From Pseudobdellovibrionaceae bacterium (GTDB lineage: Bacteria > Bdellovibrionota > Bdellovibrionia > Bdellovibrionales > UBA1609): 37,591 nt of DNA. Each line of letters begins with the position of its first letter. The stretch's first letter is position 1. A model generated the notes under the pieces. The model saw nothing but the letters and a program-made list of their open reading frames with translations, was not told where the DNA came from and made no database searches. The DNA lies in the NCBI GenBank assembly GCA_030591685.1, contig JAUVAX010000022.1:1-37591 (forward strand), in the 5' to 3' direction. Shown here piece after piece: positions 15,996-25,000 of this stretch. Made by a program: the position numbers and the translations under genes.

Positions 15996-16387
15996 TTTTT
16001 GAGCCCTCTTAATTTTTTATCAACAGCTTTTTTTAGCTCTTCAAGTTCAGCCTGAGATAAATTATCCTCAGAGTCCAAAAGGCCAAGTATGGGTCTAAGT
16101 CCCTCTGTGCCAAAAAGTGATTTTTTTACTCGTTCAAGTATTTTGGTGGGGGACGAATTTTTTTTATTAACAGTTTCATAAACAAACTGTCGTCCGTCTT
16201 TTTTACGGCTCAGTAGTCCTTTATTGTATAGCCTAACAAGAACGGTCATAACAGTTGTGTAAGCTAGGGTTTGCCCTGATTTTTTAAGTAAAGCACGGAT
16301 GTCGCTCACAGAAGACTCACTGTTTGAGCGAACAACTCCTAATACTTGCATTTCTAAAGGCCCGACCTCGGGAAGTTTCTTTGACAT
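15992..16387 (-). CDS. BlaI/MecI/CopY-family repressor
   Basis: This 131-residue protein is of the BlaI/MecI type. The N-terminal winged helix spans about residues 5-75, with LEMQVLGVVRSNSESSVSDIRALLKKSG, the typical recognition segment LAYTTVMTVLVRLYNKGLLSRKKDGRQFVYE, and a helical C-terminal dimerisation part (80-131). T-T-V-x-T-x-x-x-R-L-x-x-K-G is the family signature. It should bind DNA as a dimer and be inactivated through the M56 protease encoded just downstream. Two BlaI-type dyads flank a perfect TTGACA -35 element before its start, so it represses itself, and a third lies before the small exported protein gene. The start is the ATG at 16387. Confidence 0.93.
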   Translation of the reverse strand: MSKKLPEVGPLEMQVLGVVRSNSESSVSDIRALLKKSGQTLAYTTVMTVLVRLYNKGLLSRKKDGRQFVYETVNKKNSSPTKILERVKKSLFGTEGLRPILGLLDSEDNLSQAELEELKKAVDKKLRGLKK

Positions 16388-16397
16388 GAAGCCAAGT

Positions 16398-16413
16398 TAC
16401 TACACCGGTAGTT
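16398..16413 (-). promoter_or_regulatory. BlaI-type operator 1 (proximal) of the repressor operon
   Basis: TACTAC-ACCG-GTAGTT is a 6-4-6 dyad with one mismatch in the arms. It lies 11 bases upstream of the blaI-like start, over the probable -10 region. Confidence 0.85.
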
Positions 16414-16415
16414 TT

Positions 16416-16421
16416 TGTCAA
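16416..16421 (-). promoter_or_regulatory. -35 element of the blaI-like promoter
   Basis: The minus strand reads TTGACA, a perfect -35 hexamer, placed exactly between the two operator dyads. A weak TAACTT -10 lies 16 bases downstream. Binding of the repressor to either dyad would cover this promoter. Confidence 0.6.
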
Positions 16422-16435
16422 CTACAGGCGTAGTA
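16420..16435 (-). promoter_or_regulatory. BlaI-type operator 2 (distal) of the repressor operon
   Basis: AACTAC-AGGC-GTAGTA is a 6-4-6 dyad with one mismatch in the arms. Its spacing of 22 bases from operator 1 puts the two on the same face of the helix, about two turns apart. Confidence 0.85.
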
Positions 16436-16652
16436 ATAAGTTAATATTTATTTTTAGTGGTGGGGTTTGAGGCGAGCCAACTCATTGTTTTTACAAAAGA
16501 AATTTTCATATTTTAAGGCTTGATGTTTAGCAAAAAGCAGGGCGTCAAGTTGAAATTATGGGCAAGAGTTAAAACTCGAAAAGCCCCTGTTAATATACTT
16601 TGAGCCGAGCCTCATTAAGGCAAGCTGAAAGTAAGACAGTGGCTCCAGCAGG

Positions 16653-17534
16653 TTAGGTATTTGGCCTCTTAGGGTCATTTTTTATAAAGGTGTACTCATT
16701 GCAACCAAGTCCGCCGGCACATGTTTTTAATCGTATCAGCGTAAAACCCTTTTTAAGATAAAAATGAATGATATCCTCTGGTTTTGCCACCTCAAAAGGG
16801 TAGCCACCCACCCAGTCTACGACATCATGCCACCTCGACATGCCTCTGTTTTTTTTATACTTTTTCCAACCCATAAAAGGTATAGGGTTTTTAAATGTGA
16901 GTAGCTTACGTATAGATGATTTGAGCTCCATAAAAATTAAAAGTTCAAAGGCAAATAATTTATTGAGTGGGGAGGGGAGCTTGTTGTACAAAATTTTTAT
17001 TTTGGTCCACATTTTACTCGCCCAACCCTGATCGTTGTATATGGCAATGCTTAAAAGGCCATTATTTTTTACTAGAGGTATAATGTTATTGAGGGCTTGA
17101 TACATATCCCCAGTGTGGTGTAGCACGCCCCATGAATACACGATGTCAAAGGAGCCTAAAGATAAAATATAGTCTTTGTCTAGAGCACTGCCCTCTTTGA
17201 TTTCCCATTGATGAGCTGAAATTTTTTGTAAATCTCGAAGTCTTTTTGTGCAGTTAATTGACTCAGGGTCATAATCAAACGAGTAAACTTGCGCACCTAA
17301 ATCATGGGCAGCGAGGCTAAAAAGGCCACTGCCAGACCCAACGTCAATAAATTTTAAATTTTCAAAACTTTGTAGTTCAAATATTTTTTGTAAGGATTTT
17401 TTGGCTGTCTCAACACGTTCATTAGAAAAATCATCAAGATACTGCCCCCAATTTTTACCAAATTCAAATCGGGCTCCTTTTTGAACCTCTAGTCGGTGGC
17501 TATTAGTAGTGGGGCTCACAAATGGCTCTTTCAT
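16653..17534 (-). CDS. Class I SAM-dependent methyltransferase
   Basis: This 293-residue cytoplasmic protein contains the SAM-binding core: FIDVGSGSGLFS (motif I) at about 61-72, an acidic end of strand 2 (YSFDYDPESI), FDIVYSWGVLHHTGD (motif post-I/IV) and LLSIAIYND. The C-terminal third is characteristic of a subfamily with RGMSRWHDVVDWVGGYPFEVAKP and AGGLGCNEYTFIK near the end. Members of this subfamily are often found with surface-polysaccharide genes, but none is nearby here. The substrate is unknown. The start ATG at 17534 has no strong ribosome-binding site (TAGGTAAA). It stands alone on the minus strand. Confidence 0.85.
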   Translation of the reverse strand: MKEPFVSPTTNSHRLEVQKGARFEFGKNWGQYLDDFSNERVETAKKSLQKIFELQSFENLKFIDVGSGSGLFSLAAHDLGAQVYSFDYDPESINCTKRLRDLQKISAHQWEIKEGSALDKDYILSLGSFDIVYSWGVLHHTGDMYQALNNIIPLVKNNGLLSIAIYNDQGWASKMWTKIKILYNKLPSPLNKLFAFELLIFMELKSSIRKLLTFKNPIPFMGWKKYKKNRGMSRWHDVVDWVGGYPFEVAKPEDIIHFYLKKGFTLIRLKTCAGGLGCNEYTFIKNDPKRPNT

Positions 17535-17809
17535 AATTTTACCTAAACTTGTTTGTAGTTAAAATGTGATGAGGGTTCCTCATAGTTATCATAAATCTTA
17601 GATCTTTGATTATCAACTGAACAGAAGCTTTGAGGAGAAGTCAGCCTTAGGTCGTGAAACTTAAGACCAAGCCCTAAACCTTAGGTGTTCACCTCCCAAA
17701 CAGGAGATGCTCGGCCTTATTAATAAAATTAAATAATTACTTGGTGCCTCAATATATGAGTGACCCGACACAGGCTTACACTTTGTACTGATATGGACCC
17801 GTTGTAAAT

Positions 17810-17886
17810 TGGTCGGGGAGACAGGATTTGAACCTGCGACCCCTGGCACCCCATGCCAGTGCTCTACCGGGCTGAGCCACTCCCCG
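17810..17886 (-). tRNA. tRNA-Pro (anticodon GGG)
   Basis: The minus strand folds into a full cloverleaf: acceptor CGGGGAG/CTCCCCG, D stem GCTC/GAGC, anticodon stem CTGGC/GCCAG with loop ATGGGGT, and T arm GCAGG-TTCAAAT-CCTGT. U33 precedes GGG. Discriminator A and an encoded CCA end (17812-17810) are present. It reads proline CCC/CCU codons. Confidence 0.96.
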
Positions 17887-17959
17887 ACGAATATTTTTAT
17901 TACACTAGTTAAAACGACCTAAATACGCAAGCCATGCTGCAGACATTTATGGTTTGTGT

Positions 17960-19579
17960 TTAATGCCTTGAGCCGGGCCCTACGGGGTATCTTCTCGGTG
18001 TATTTGACGCCCTTGGGGGGCTAAAGATATTATGAAATTTAGTTTTTTTGCCCTTTTTATATTTTTCTAAGTCTTTGTTTTTATAACTCTCTAAAGCTTC
18101 GAGCATGGCCTGGTGATAAAAAAGAAGTCCTCCGTTTTGCTCGCGGTACTGTGACCCTAGCTGCTCTAGGTGATCTTGCATGAGGGTGCCGATCTCTTCA
18201 AGGATCACAATAGAGTCCATGGCTTTAACAGGTATGTTTTTAGGGAACTTATGTTTAAACCCTAAATCAGCAGCCCTAACGAGCTTACCAAACCTAGATT
18301 TTAGATTTTTAATAACGTTGGGTTTAAATTTATAGCCATCATTCTCCATCCACTCAAAAACCTTGGTTAAGATGGCGTCTTTATAGCGGATGTTTCTGAT
18401 TTTTCTGTAATCTCTCCACTCGGCAAGTAGTTCGAATTGAGAGTCTACGTCCATATCACCAGGGGCAAAAGTTTTAAACTGCTTAATGCCAAGGCGATGG
18501 GCTAAGTCATTAGTTAATGGTATTTGGCTCATAAAGGTAGGCATTTTAACTCCATATTTTATAAACCCCATATAAGCCATTTCTGAGCAAAAAACCTCGT
18601 CAGTGTCCTTTAATGACATTTTAAAATCGTAGGGGACATTATGGTTTACATCATCTTTTTTTAACCAGGGTTTCCACCATTTTTGGCTCTTTTTCATTTT
18701 TTTCGTTAAAACTTTATAACTGTATTGGGCCGCTTTGTGAGCTAACTCATGATCTGGGTACCTAAACTGTAAAACTCGGGCATTGCCATCGTCGAGGTAC
18801 TCTCTCATGGGCCTGATTGTCGAGCCTATTTCAATATGGGCTTCGAGGGCTAAAACATTATCCATGGTTCTGATTTCTTCAATAGTAAACTCAGCGCCAG
18901 GCTTTTCGCCAATAATATATATTAATGAGATATGGCTAAACTGGGTATCTACATCACCAATTCGCGCAATGGCGGCGCTGGTGATGGCGTTGCCTCGGCT
19001 CATAAATACGTCACCAGAACGAACTTTAACCTGGTCATTGCCAGGGGGTAGTAAAAGTTCAGGTGATACGCCTTCAAGAGTATTTAGCGTTTTGGGGTGT
19101 AAATCAGCAACATAAACTTCAGGGGCTATAAAGAGTTCACCTAAGTAGTCTTCGATATAACGTGTGGCACGAATGGCTGTTCGCATAGATTGTACACAAC
19201 CTAACAGCTCTTTATTTTTCAAATCATGTTGATGAGTTTTTACGAAATCACCTAACCGCTCTCTTAACATTAAGCGGCCCAACCAAATGGTGTTGATGAT
19301 TTCTAGGTAGTCGCCATTGACCTTGTCAAAGTTAAAAGCATGAGGGTCGACCTCAATAAGGTCTGAATAGAGTTTATTTAATATCACAGGGCACGATTTA
19401 ATGTTGAATTCTTCAGGGTTCGAAACTAACTGATAGTAATCTTGGGAGACCTTTAATAAGTCAATAGAGGGTTGGTGGCTACTCACAGCACTTTGAGGTT
19501 CAAATGCATAACTGGCTGTTGATTTAAATAACAGTAGCAAAACAAAAAAAGTATAAGTTATAAGCTTGTGTATTTGCAT
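17960..19579 (-). CDS. Exported YiiX-like permuted papain-fold hydrolase
   Basis: This 539-residue protein has a Sec signal at 1-25 (cleavage near SYA-F). The central part (about 185-350) matches the YiiX/YebB family of permuted NlpC/P60-type papain folds: VRSGDVFMSRGN opens the domain, the catalytic His is in QFSHISLI at about 215, and the catalytic Cys is in EVFCSEMAY at about 330. The permuted order, His before Cys, is the family feature. Characterised relatives hydrolyse amide or ester bonds in cell-wall peptides or lipids. The 130-residue N-terminal and 190-residue C-terminal extensions are unrecognised and helical; E. coli YiiX has only about 200 residues. The last residues are Arg/Pro-rich. 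It likely acts in the periplasm or is secreted. Confidence 0.8.
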   Translation of the reverse strand: MQIHKLITYTFFVLLLLFKSTASYAFEPQSAVSSHQPSIDLLKVSQDYYQLVSNPEEFNIKSCPVILNKLYSDLIEVDPHAFNFDKVNGDYLEIINTIWLGRLMLRERLGDFVKTHQHDLKNKELLGCVQSMRTAIRATRYIEDYLGELFIAPEVYVADLHPKTLNTLEGVSPELLLPPGNDQVKVRSGDVFMSRGNAITSAAIARIGDVDTQFSHISLIYIIGEKPGAEFTIEEIRTMDNVLALEAHIEIGSTIRPMREYLDDGNARVLQFRYPDHELAHKAAQYSYKVLTKKMKKSQKWWKPWLKKDDVNHNVPYDFKMSLKDTDEVFCSEMAYMGFIKYGVKMPTFMSQIPLTNDLAHRLGIKQFKTFAPGDMDVDSQFELLAEWRDYRKIRNIRYKDAILTKVFEWMENDGYKFKPNVIKNLKSRFGKLVRAADLGFKHKFPKNIPVKAMDSIVILEEIGTLMQDHLEQLGSQYREQNGGLLFYHQAMLEALESYKNKDLEKYKKGKKTKFHNIFSPPRASNTPRRYPVGPGSRH

Positions 19580-19978
19580 TTAATGGCCCCTCTAAATGGA
19601 TCTTATGTTTAGTGACAGGCGCCACTTTAAAGCAAATTTAAAAAAATGAAAGTACATTGAATTTTTTATAAAAAATAGAATTTTGTTTAAAAAACTTTGT
19701 TGAGGTGTTTTAATTAATCACGCGGGCTCACGGGTGCTGCTTAAAGTAATAACCCGGTTCAGGTGCAATGAACCCCTCTGTAGGGGTAATGTGGCGAGCT
19801 TTAAGACTTTGTGAGTGTGCTTACAGTTACAGGCATTGAATTTGGTACAATTTAGGCATATATAAAACGTTCAAACTGTGACCGTTTATTCGACACTCTT
19901 TATTATTTTTTGCCTTAGTGATAAAAGCTTTAAAAGTAAATTTTATTTTAAAATTATAAAATAAAGCGCTCAGGAGAT
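19580..19978. other. 399-base intergenic region between divergent genes
   Basis: No gene was found in this AT-rich stretch. The right half holds a good promoter candidate (TTGAAT at 19836, TATATA at 19859). The left part contains an AT-rich tract around 19635-19720 and a short GGGGT/ACCCC element near 19772-19790, neither of which I can assign. Confidence 0.5.
19836..19864 (+). promoter_or_regulatory. Candidate sigma-70 promoter of the lipid operon
   Basis: TTGAAT (19836-19841) and TATATA (19859-19864) are separated by exactly 17 bases and lie about 115 bases upstream of the first gene of the operon. Confidence 0.5.
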
Positions 19979-20935
19979 ATGATTATTGAAAACTCAGTAA
20001 TTTCTGTCAGCAGTACATACCTAAATATTATGCTAACGCTATTTACAATACTTTGTTCGGCGACCTTAGTGAATGTACTTTTGTTATTCAAATCACCTAA
20101 AAATGAAACCTTTAAAAAAGTAAAAATCATAATTAAATCTTGGTGGATCATTGTAATCACAATACTTGTCGCCGGGGTGTTTGGTAAATATGGATTTTTA
20201 GTTTTATTTGGCGGACTAAGTATATTTAGTGTCCTTGAATATTTTAAAGTGACTAAAATTAAATTTTGTAAACAAGAGATGAAAGCCTTTCTAATTATCT
20301 CTATTTTGTTGCAATTAGTTTTAATTAATAATTACGCATTCACGCACTTTGCTGTTTTTCCTAGTATATATGCGATCCCAACAGTTTCGTTATTAATTTT
20401 CAGATCTAAAACGGGTCAAGATTTATCCCGGTACTTAGCTGTTTATTTGGGTGTGCTGCTTTTTACACACTATGTTTTATATTCAGTGGCTATTATTTAC
20501 TCAGGTCCAGAGTTACTGGGCAGCCAAGATAGTGCTTTTGTTTTATTTTTTCTACTCATCGGTTTAACTCAGTTAAATGATATATTTCAGTTTATTTTTG
20601 GTAAGTCTTTTGGGAGAGTAAAAATTGTACCTCATTTAAGCCCCAATAAAACAGAGGCTGGTTTTATTGGCGGGATAGTAGCTACAACTTTACTAGGTGG
20701 TTATACATTTAATTTTTTTTTAGGGATAGATTTTAATGTTTCTTTAGGCTTAGGGTTTTGTATTTCACTTTTTGGTATTTTTGGGGACTTGACCTTTTCT
20801 ACCGTTAAACGGCATTTAGGGATCAAAGATTTTAGCAGTGCTTTGCCAGGGCACGGTGGGTTACTTGATCGATTAGACAGCGTTATTTTTACTACTCCTG
20901 TTTTGTTTCATGTTATTAACTATTTTTTAAGGTGA
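19979..20935 (+). CDS. CdsA-family phosphatidate cytidylyltransferase (first copy)
   Basis: This 318-residue inner-membrane protein has about eight hydrophobic helices and the C-terminal signature of the CdsA family: SPNKTEAGFIGGI at about 222-234, GIFGDLTFSTVKRHLGIKDFSSALPGHGGLLDRLDS at about 265-300, with the DRLDS end. It activates phosphatidic acid with CTP to give CDP-diacylglycerol. The AGGAG at 19970-19974 supports the ATG. It is the first of three tightly packed genes (gaps of 6 bases and an overlap of 1 base) with an EmrE-like protein and a CDP-alcohol transferase, as in the YnbB/YnbA pairing of E. coli. A second CdsA-like gene lies at 33681-34604, so this copy is probably specialised. 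Confidence 0.88.
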   Translation: MIIENSVISVSSTYLNIMLTLFTILCSATLVNVLLLFKSPKNETFKKVKIIIKSWWIIVITILVAGVFGKYGFLVLFGGLSIFSVLEYFKVTKIKFCKQEMKAFLIISILLQLVLINNYAFTHFAVFPSIYAIPTVSLLIFRSKTGQDLSRYLAVYLGVLLFTHYVLYSVAIIYSGPELLGSQDSAFVLFFLLIGLTQLNDIFQFIFGKSFGRVKIVPHLSPNKTEAGFIGGIVATTLLGGYTFNFFLGIDFNVSLGLGFCISLFGIFGDLTFSTVKRHLGIKDFSSALPGHGGLLDRLDSVIFTTPVLFHVINYFLR

Positions 20936-20941
20936 TTGTTT

Positions 20942-21301
20942 ATGAAGGACCAATTAGTACCTATTTTACTCAACTTACTCGCAGCCCTGTTTGGTGGTTT
21001 AGGCCAGTACGCGTATAAAAAGGGCGGGTTACTATTAACAGAGGTTTCTATATTTAAAAATTACCACCTGTGGACAGGGGTTTTATTATTTATCTTTGTT
21101 ATGATTTTGTTTGTTATAGGCTACAAAATGGGTGGGCGAATCTCTGTAGTTTACCCTTTTTATGCAACCACGTTTATTTGGGGGGCTCTTATTGGATATT
21201 TTTGGGAGAACGAGCCTTTAAATTTAGGCATCATCGGTGGTACGTCATTAATTTTAGTAGGACTGGCAGTTATTGCCCAAAGCATTGCAAAGGTGTCTTA
21301 A
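20942..21301 (+). CDS. Small EmrE/DMT-like membrane protein
   Basis: This 119-residue protein has four hydrophobic helices (about 5-20, 35-55, 60-82, 92-112) and resembles half-length drug/metabolite transporter (SMR or EamA-half) proteins: GGLGQYAYKKGG in the first helix region, VVYPFYATTFIWGALIGYFW in the third, and a C-terminal helix GGTSLILVGLAVIAQS. Such proteins dimerise. The start is the ATG at 20942 with AAGGTG overlapping the upstream stop; its last base is the first base of the next start (TAATG). Because it sits between two lipid-synthesis genes it could translocate a lipid or head-group rather than a drug, as similar small proteins do for undecaprenyl-linked aminoarabinose. That is inference. 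Confidence 0.8.
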   Translation: MKDQLVPILLNLLAALFGGLGQYAYKKGGLLLTEVSIFKNYHLWTGVLLFIFVMILFVIGYKMGGRISVVYPFYATTFIWGALIGYFWENEPLNLGIIGGTSLILVGLAVIAQSIAKVS

Positions 21302-21939
21302 TGGATGATAGTCGTAGAGATGTAAAATCAAGAAATAATAATTTGTTTCACCGCCTCTCAAGGGGGCTCATTAGCATGGGGCTAATGCCTAACCACATCT
21401 CTTTGTTAAGTGTTTTATTTGCGGCCCTTGGAGCTTATGGGTTTTTATTAATCTCTCAAGGAAGTGTTCTTTTGGGTGCCATAGTTACTTTTGTGGGCAT
21501 TCAGTTTAGGCTTATTTGTAATCTCATAGATGGTTTAATGGCCGTTGAGGGCCAGCTCAGCTCTCCTCAAGGGGAGCTTTATAATGATGTACCTGACCGG
21601 TTTTCTGACTGGTTTCTTATTTTAGGCACCGGATTTGTAATACAAAGTTACCCTCAGGGGTGGAATATAGCTTGGGCGGCAGCAACTCTAGCTATTTTAA
21701 CAGCTTATATAAGAGTTTTAGGCGCCAGTCAGGATGTGGGGCATGACTTTGGGGGCCCTATGGCCAAGCAACACAGAATGGCAGTGTTAAATTTAGGGGT
21801 TATCGGCACCCTTGTTGAGCATGTTTTGTTCCCCGGGTCTTTAGGCATGAGCCTTTATGTATCTGTTTGTGTTATTTTAGTGGGCTCAGTTATTACTTGC
21901 GGCCTTAGACTTTTTAGAATTTCAAAAAAACTTTCGTAG
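21301..21939 (+). CDS. CDP-alcohol phosphatidyltransferase
   Basis: This 212-residue protein has about six membrane helices and the CDP-alcohol phosphotransferase motif. It reads LIDGLMAVEGQLSSPQGELYNDVPDRFSD at about 77-105, equivalent to D-x-x-D-G-x-x-A-R...G...D...D with the first Asp replaced (N-L-I-D-G), as in the YnbA-like subgroup. These enzymes exchange CMP on CDP-diacylglycerol for an alcohol head-group. The ATG at 21301 overlaps the preceding stop by one base, which rules out the longer upstream reading frame that runs out of phase through the EmrE-like gene. With the CdsA-like gene it completes a two-step route from phosphatidic acid to a phospholipid. The head-group is unknown. 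Confidence 0.87.
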   Translation: MDDSRRDVKSRNNNLFHRLSRGLISMGLMPNHISLLSVLFAALGAYGFLLISQGSVLLGAIVTFVGIQFRLICNLIDGLMAVEGQLSSPQGELYNDVPDRFSDWFLILGTGFVIQSYPQGWNIAWAAATLAILTAYIRVLGASQDVGHDFGGPMAKQHRMAVLNLGVIGTLVEHVLFPGSLGMSLYVSVCVILVGSVITCGLRLFRISKKLS

Positions 21940-22009
21940 GGGTATGTGCTCAATAAATATTTGTCTTGTTGGCACTAATGGTGGGTACACTTTTTAATGC
22001 AGCGAGTCT

Positions 22010-22026
22010 CTGGCATAGCGTTTGCT
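22010..22026 (+). promoter_or_regulatory. Sigma-54 promoter (-24/-12) of the coiled-coil gene
   Basis: CTGGCAT (22010-22016), five bases, then TTGCT (22022-22026) match the sigma-54 consensus YTGGCAC-N5-TTGCW at all but one position. GG (22012-22013) and GC (22024-22025) are 12 bases apart. It lies 72 bases before the start of the 1249-residue gene, leaving a normal leader. Expression would need a sigma-54 activator; one is encoded at 34604-35935. Confidence 0.75.
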
Positions 22027-22097
22027 AATAAGCTCATTAACTACATAAAGTGGTGCAGTTTTGTTACTAAATACAAGGTATATAAGAGGGGGAGAGT

Positions 22098-25000
22098 ATG
22101 AGTTTACGGGGATTAATTTTAACTGGTGTCTTTTTGGCGTTAATCGCACAACAGTCCGAGGCCGCTAAGCCGCTACCAGATCATTTAAATGTGAATAAAT
22201 ATGAGGCCATTTATAAACAAGCTCGCGAGCGCTCAGGCGAGGCCCGTGATCGCGCTAACAACTCGAGGTTGCAAGTTGAGCAACTCGCAGGCGAAATCTC
22301 CGACAGGCAAAGAGATATCGAAAACTCTCAACAGAGTATTTACGAAAACGAAAACGAGATCACTCGCCTAAGGCGGGACATCCCTAGAATTGAGGACGAT
22401 ATATATAGTGCCGAACAACTTATCTCAAGGATGGTTTCGGATATTAAAGATAAAGAGTACCGATTAGCTGAAATACGAACACGGGCCAAGCGTTTAAAGC
22501 GTAAGAGAAGTCATTTAGAAGATGAGCGGCACGTGATTGCTGATGAGATAAATAACATACGTCCAAGATATAAAAAAATTAAAGCTAAGTATAATGAAAA
22601 GTCAAAAGAGCTGACCCGACTACAAAATCAAAAAGCCGCTACTAAACAGAGCATCCGTGACTCTCAAAGCAAAATAGAGAAAAACAAAAAAGACATTCAA
22701 ACTCTAAAGCAGAGCATTCCACTGATGAAGTCTGAAATCACACGACTGAAGCAAAAAGTATCAGAGCTTAAGTCTAATATGGCCCCCCTTAAGGCCTCAC
22801 TGAAGGAGACAGAAACTAAGGTTCACGCACAACAGGCCAACGTAAAGAGGGCGCTCAATAAAAAGAGTCAAAAAGAAAAGAGAGTTCAAGAGCTAAAGCC
22901 CCAAATGAGCCAAGTACAAAAAAAGATGGCTCAAGTGCAAAAAAAAATAAATGTAGCTCAATCTAAAGTTAACGCATCAAAGGCTAAGGTCGAACAGTCA
23001 AAAAAGCTAGTGAGTAATAGCCAGAGAAACATAGACGCAAAAACTGCTGAAATCGCGGTTTTAAAAGAGAGGCTAGATAACTTTGACAGTAAAACTCAAC
23101 AAATGCAAAAAAACCTCAGAGCTTTTAATGTAACCCTTAAAAAGCATCGAAACGAGTTTGACAGCTTAAAGAAAAAGAAAAACAAAACAGAGGCTGAAAA
23201 AAAGCGAGTCGGCGAGCTGTTAAGAGAAATAGTACAGCTTAATCAAAAAATCGCTAACGTCAAAAAGAGAATCAATCAAAGAGGTCAAAATAAGTCAAAA
23301 CTTCAAGCTCAATTAAAAAAATTAAACTCACAACTAGCTCCTATGAAATCCTTTTTAGAGCGGTTTAAAACAACTTTAGCCTTAAGGCAAAAAGAGCTCA
23401 GTGCTGCTGAGAGTGTACTTAATAATGAAAAAGAAAACTTACAAGCCGTTAAACGAGAGTCTAGAGGTGTGTTAGTTCAGTTTAAAAAAGCTAAGAGTGA
23501 ACTTTTGCAAGCGACAGAGAGTTACCGTACGGCTCAATCATTGTTAGACCAATTAAACTCAAGGGTGTTAACTATTAACGCCCAGATCGCATCAACAAAT
23601 AGTCAGATTTCAAAATCAAGGGCGGCTATTGAGTCAAAAGAGGCAAAAATCACACAAACTCAGGCGATGATCCCTAAATTAAAAAGTGAAATACAAAGTT
23701 TAAAACAAAGGCTGGCCGAGCTTAATGGGCAACTAACGACCCTAGAGGCACAAGTCATAATAGTTAAAAGTGAGGAGCAACAGTTAAGTCGTCGTTTAGC
23801 AGCTTTGCAGGTAAAGGTAGATGAAATAAAGTCGAGACTGCATTTAAAGGATAAAGACATTAGGGCTTTAGAGCAAAAATTAGATCGAGTACGAAGAAAC
23901 CGAAAGGTCGTTAAAGAGGAGATATTAGATTTAGATGATAAAATTTCATATAAATACGAGCAAGTAGACAGCATGAAAGAGGCGATTATACAAAACCGCT
24001 CTGAAATGTCCTCCCTTGCAAGGGACAACTCAAGCCTTTACCAAAAGATTACTTATGATAAAGAGTTATTAAGGGGGCAAGAGGCCGAGTTAGCACAAGT
24101 TAAAAATGAATACTATGAGCGAGAGTCCACGGCAAAAAACCTTGAGGGCAAAACACAGCTTGCAAAAAATAAACTTGATGAGGTTTCTGATCGATTTTTT
24201 GCCCTAGCTGATGCGGCGAGTGACTTTGGCTCAAGAGAGGGCGAAAACTCAGGAACCCCTAAGGGGTCGCATGAAGGCGAGCGCGTCGGGGACCCTGCGG
24301 GGGCTCAACAAGGACGTATCAAAGGTGAAGCCGAAGGACTCATTTTTGGGTTTAACAAAGGCAAAGAAGTGGGCTTTAGTGAGGGTCAAAGCAAAGGGTA
24401 CCAAAAAGGGCTCAATGCCCCTGAAAACTTTGATCGTGGGTACTCGCTGGGGTTAATAAGTGGTAAAAAGGCCGCTCTTGATGAGGCTGTCGCTATAAGT
24501 CGACCTAAAGGCTATAAAGTAAAAATGCAAGAGCTGTTGAGTCAGCTTCCGGCAAGAAGTACCTCTTTCCCCAATACTCTAGTTAATACTAGAGGGGTGT
24601 TGATGAGCTCTCTAGGGGGTGTGTCAGGGTCTTCAGATTTTCAAAAACCCTTGGCGTACATTAACAACACCTCTATCCCGTTAAATTTAGAGTTCAGTTC
24701 TTTTGAAGCGTCAGGGGCAGAGCAGGCTTGCGCTGAAGAAAAACCATCAAGTGTGGCCAAGCAAGTACTTTCTAGGTCGAGCGTGTGTAAGTACGAGTAC
24801 TCTGAGGTTAACGAGTACTGTATTAACGCCTACGAGGACTCTTATGAAAGAGCCTATGCAAGCAGTTACTCTAAAAGCTACAACCAAGCTTACATGCAAG
24901 CTTGTGTGCCCAGCTATGAAGTTGCTTTTAGTGAAAATGAAACCGTGAGGTACGATAAGGGCTATCAGACCACTTACTTACCTACGTTTAGAGAGTACGA

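Noticed and set aside
17661-17849. A 62-codon open frame on the minus strand
   Set aside because: Its start lies inside the tRNA-Pro gene, and it has no ribosome-binding site.
21070-21300. N-terminal extension of the CDP-alcohol transferase
   Set aside because: It would run out of phase through the EmrE-like gene and gives a Cys/Trp-rich non-domain sequence. The ATG at 21301 overlaps the upstream stop and is the natural start.
21970-21986. TTGGCAC followed by GGTGGG as a further sigma-54 promoter
   Set aside because: The -24 half is perfect but the required GC at -12 is absent; the site at 22010 is better.
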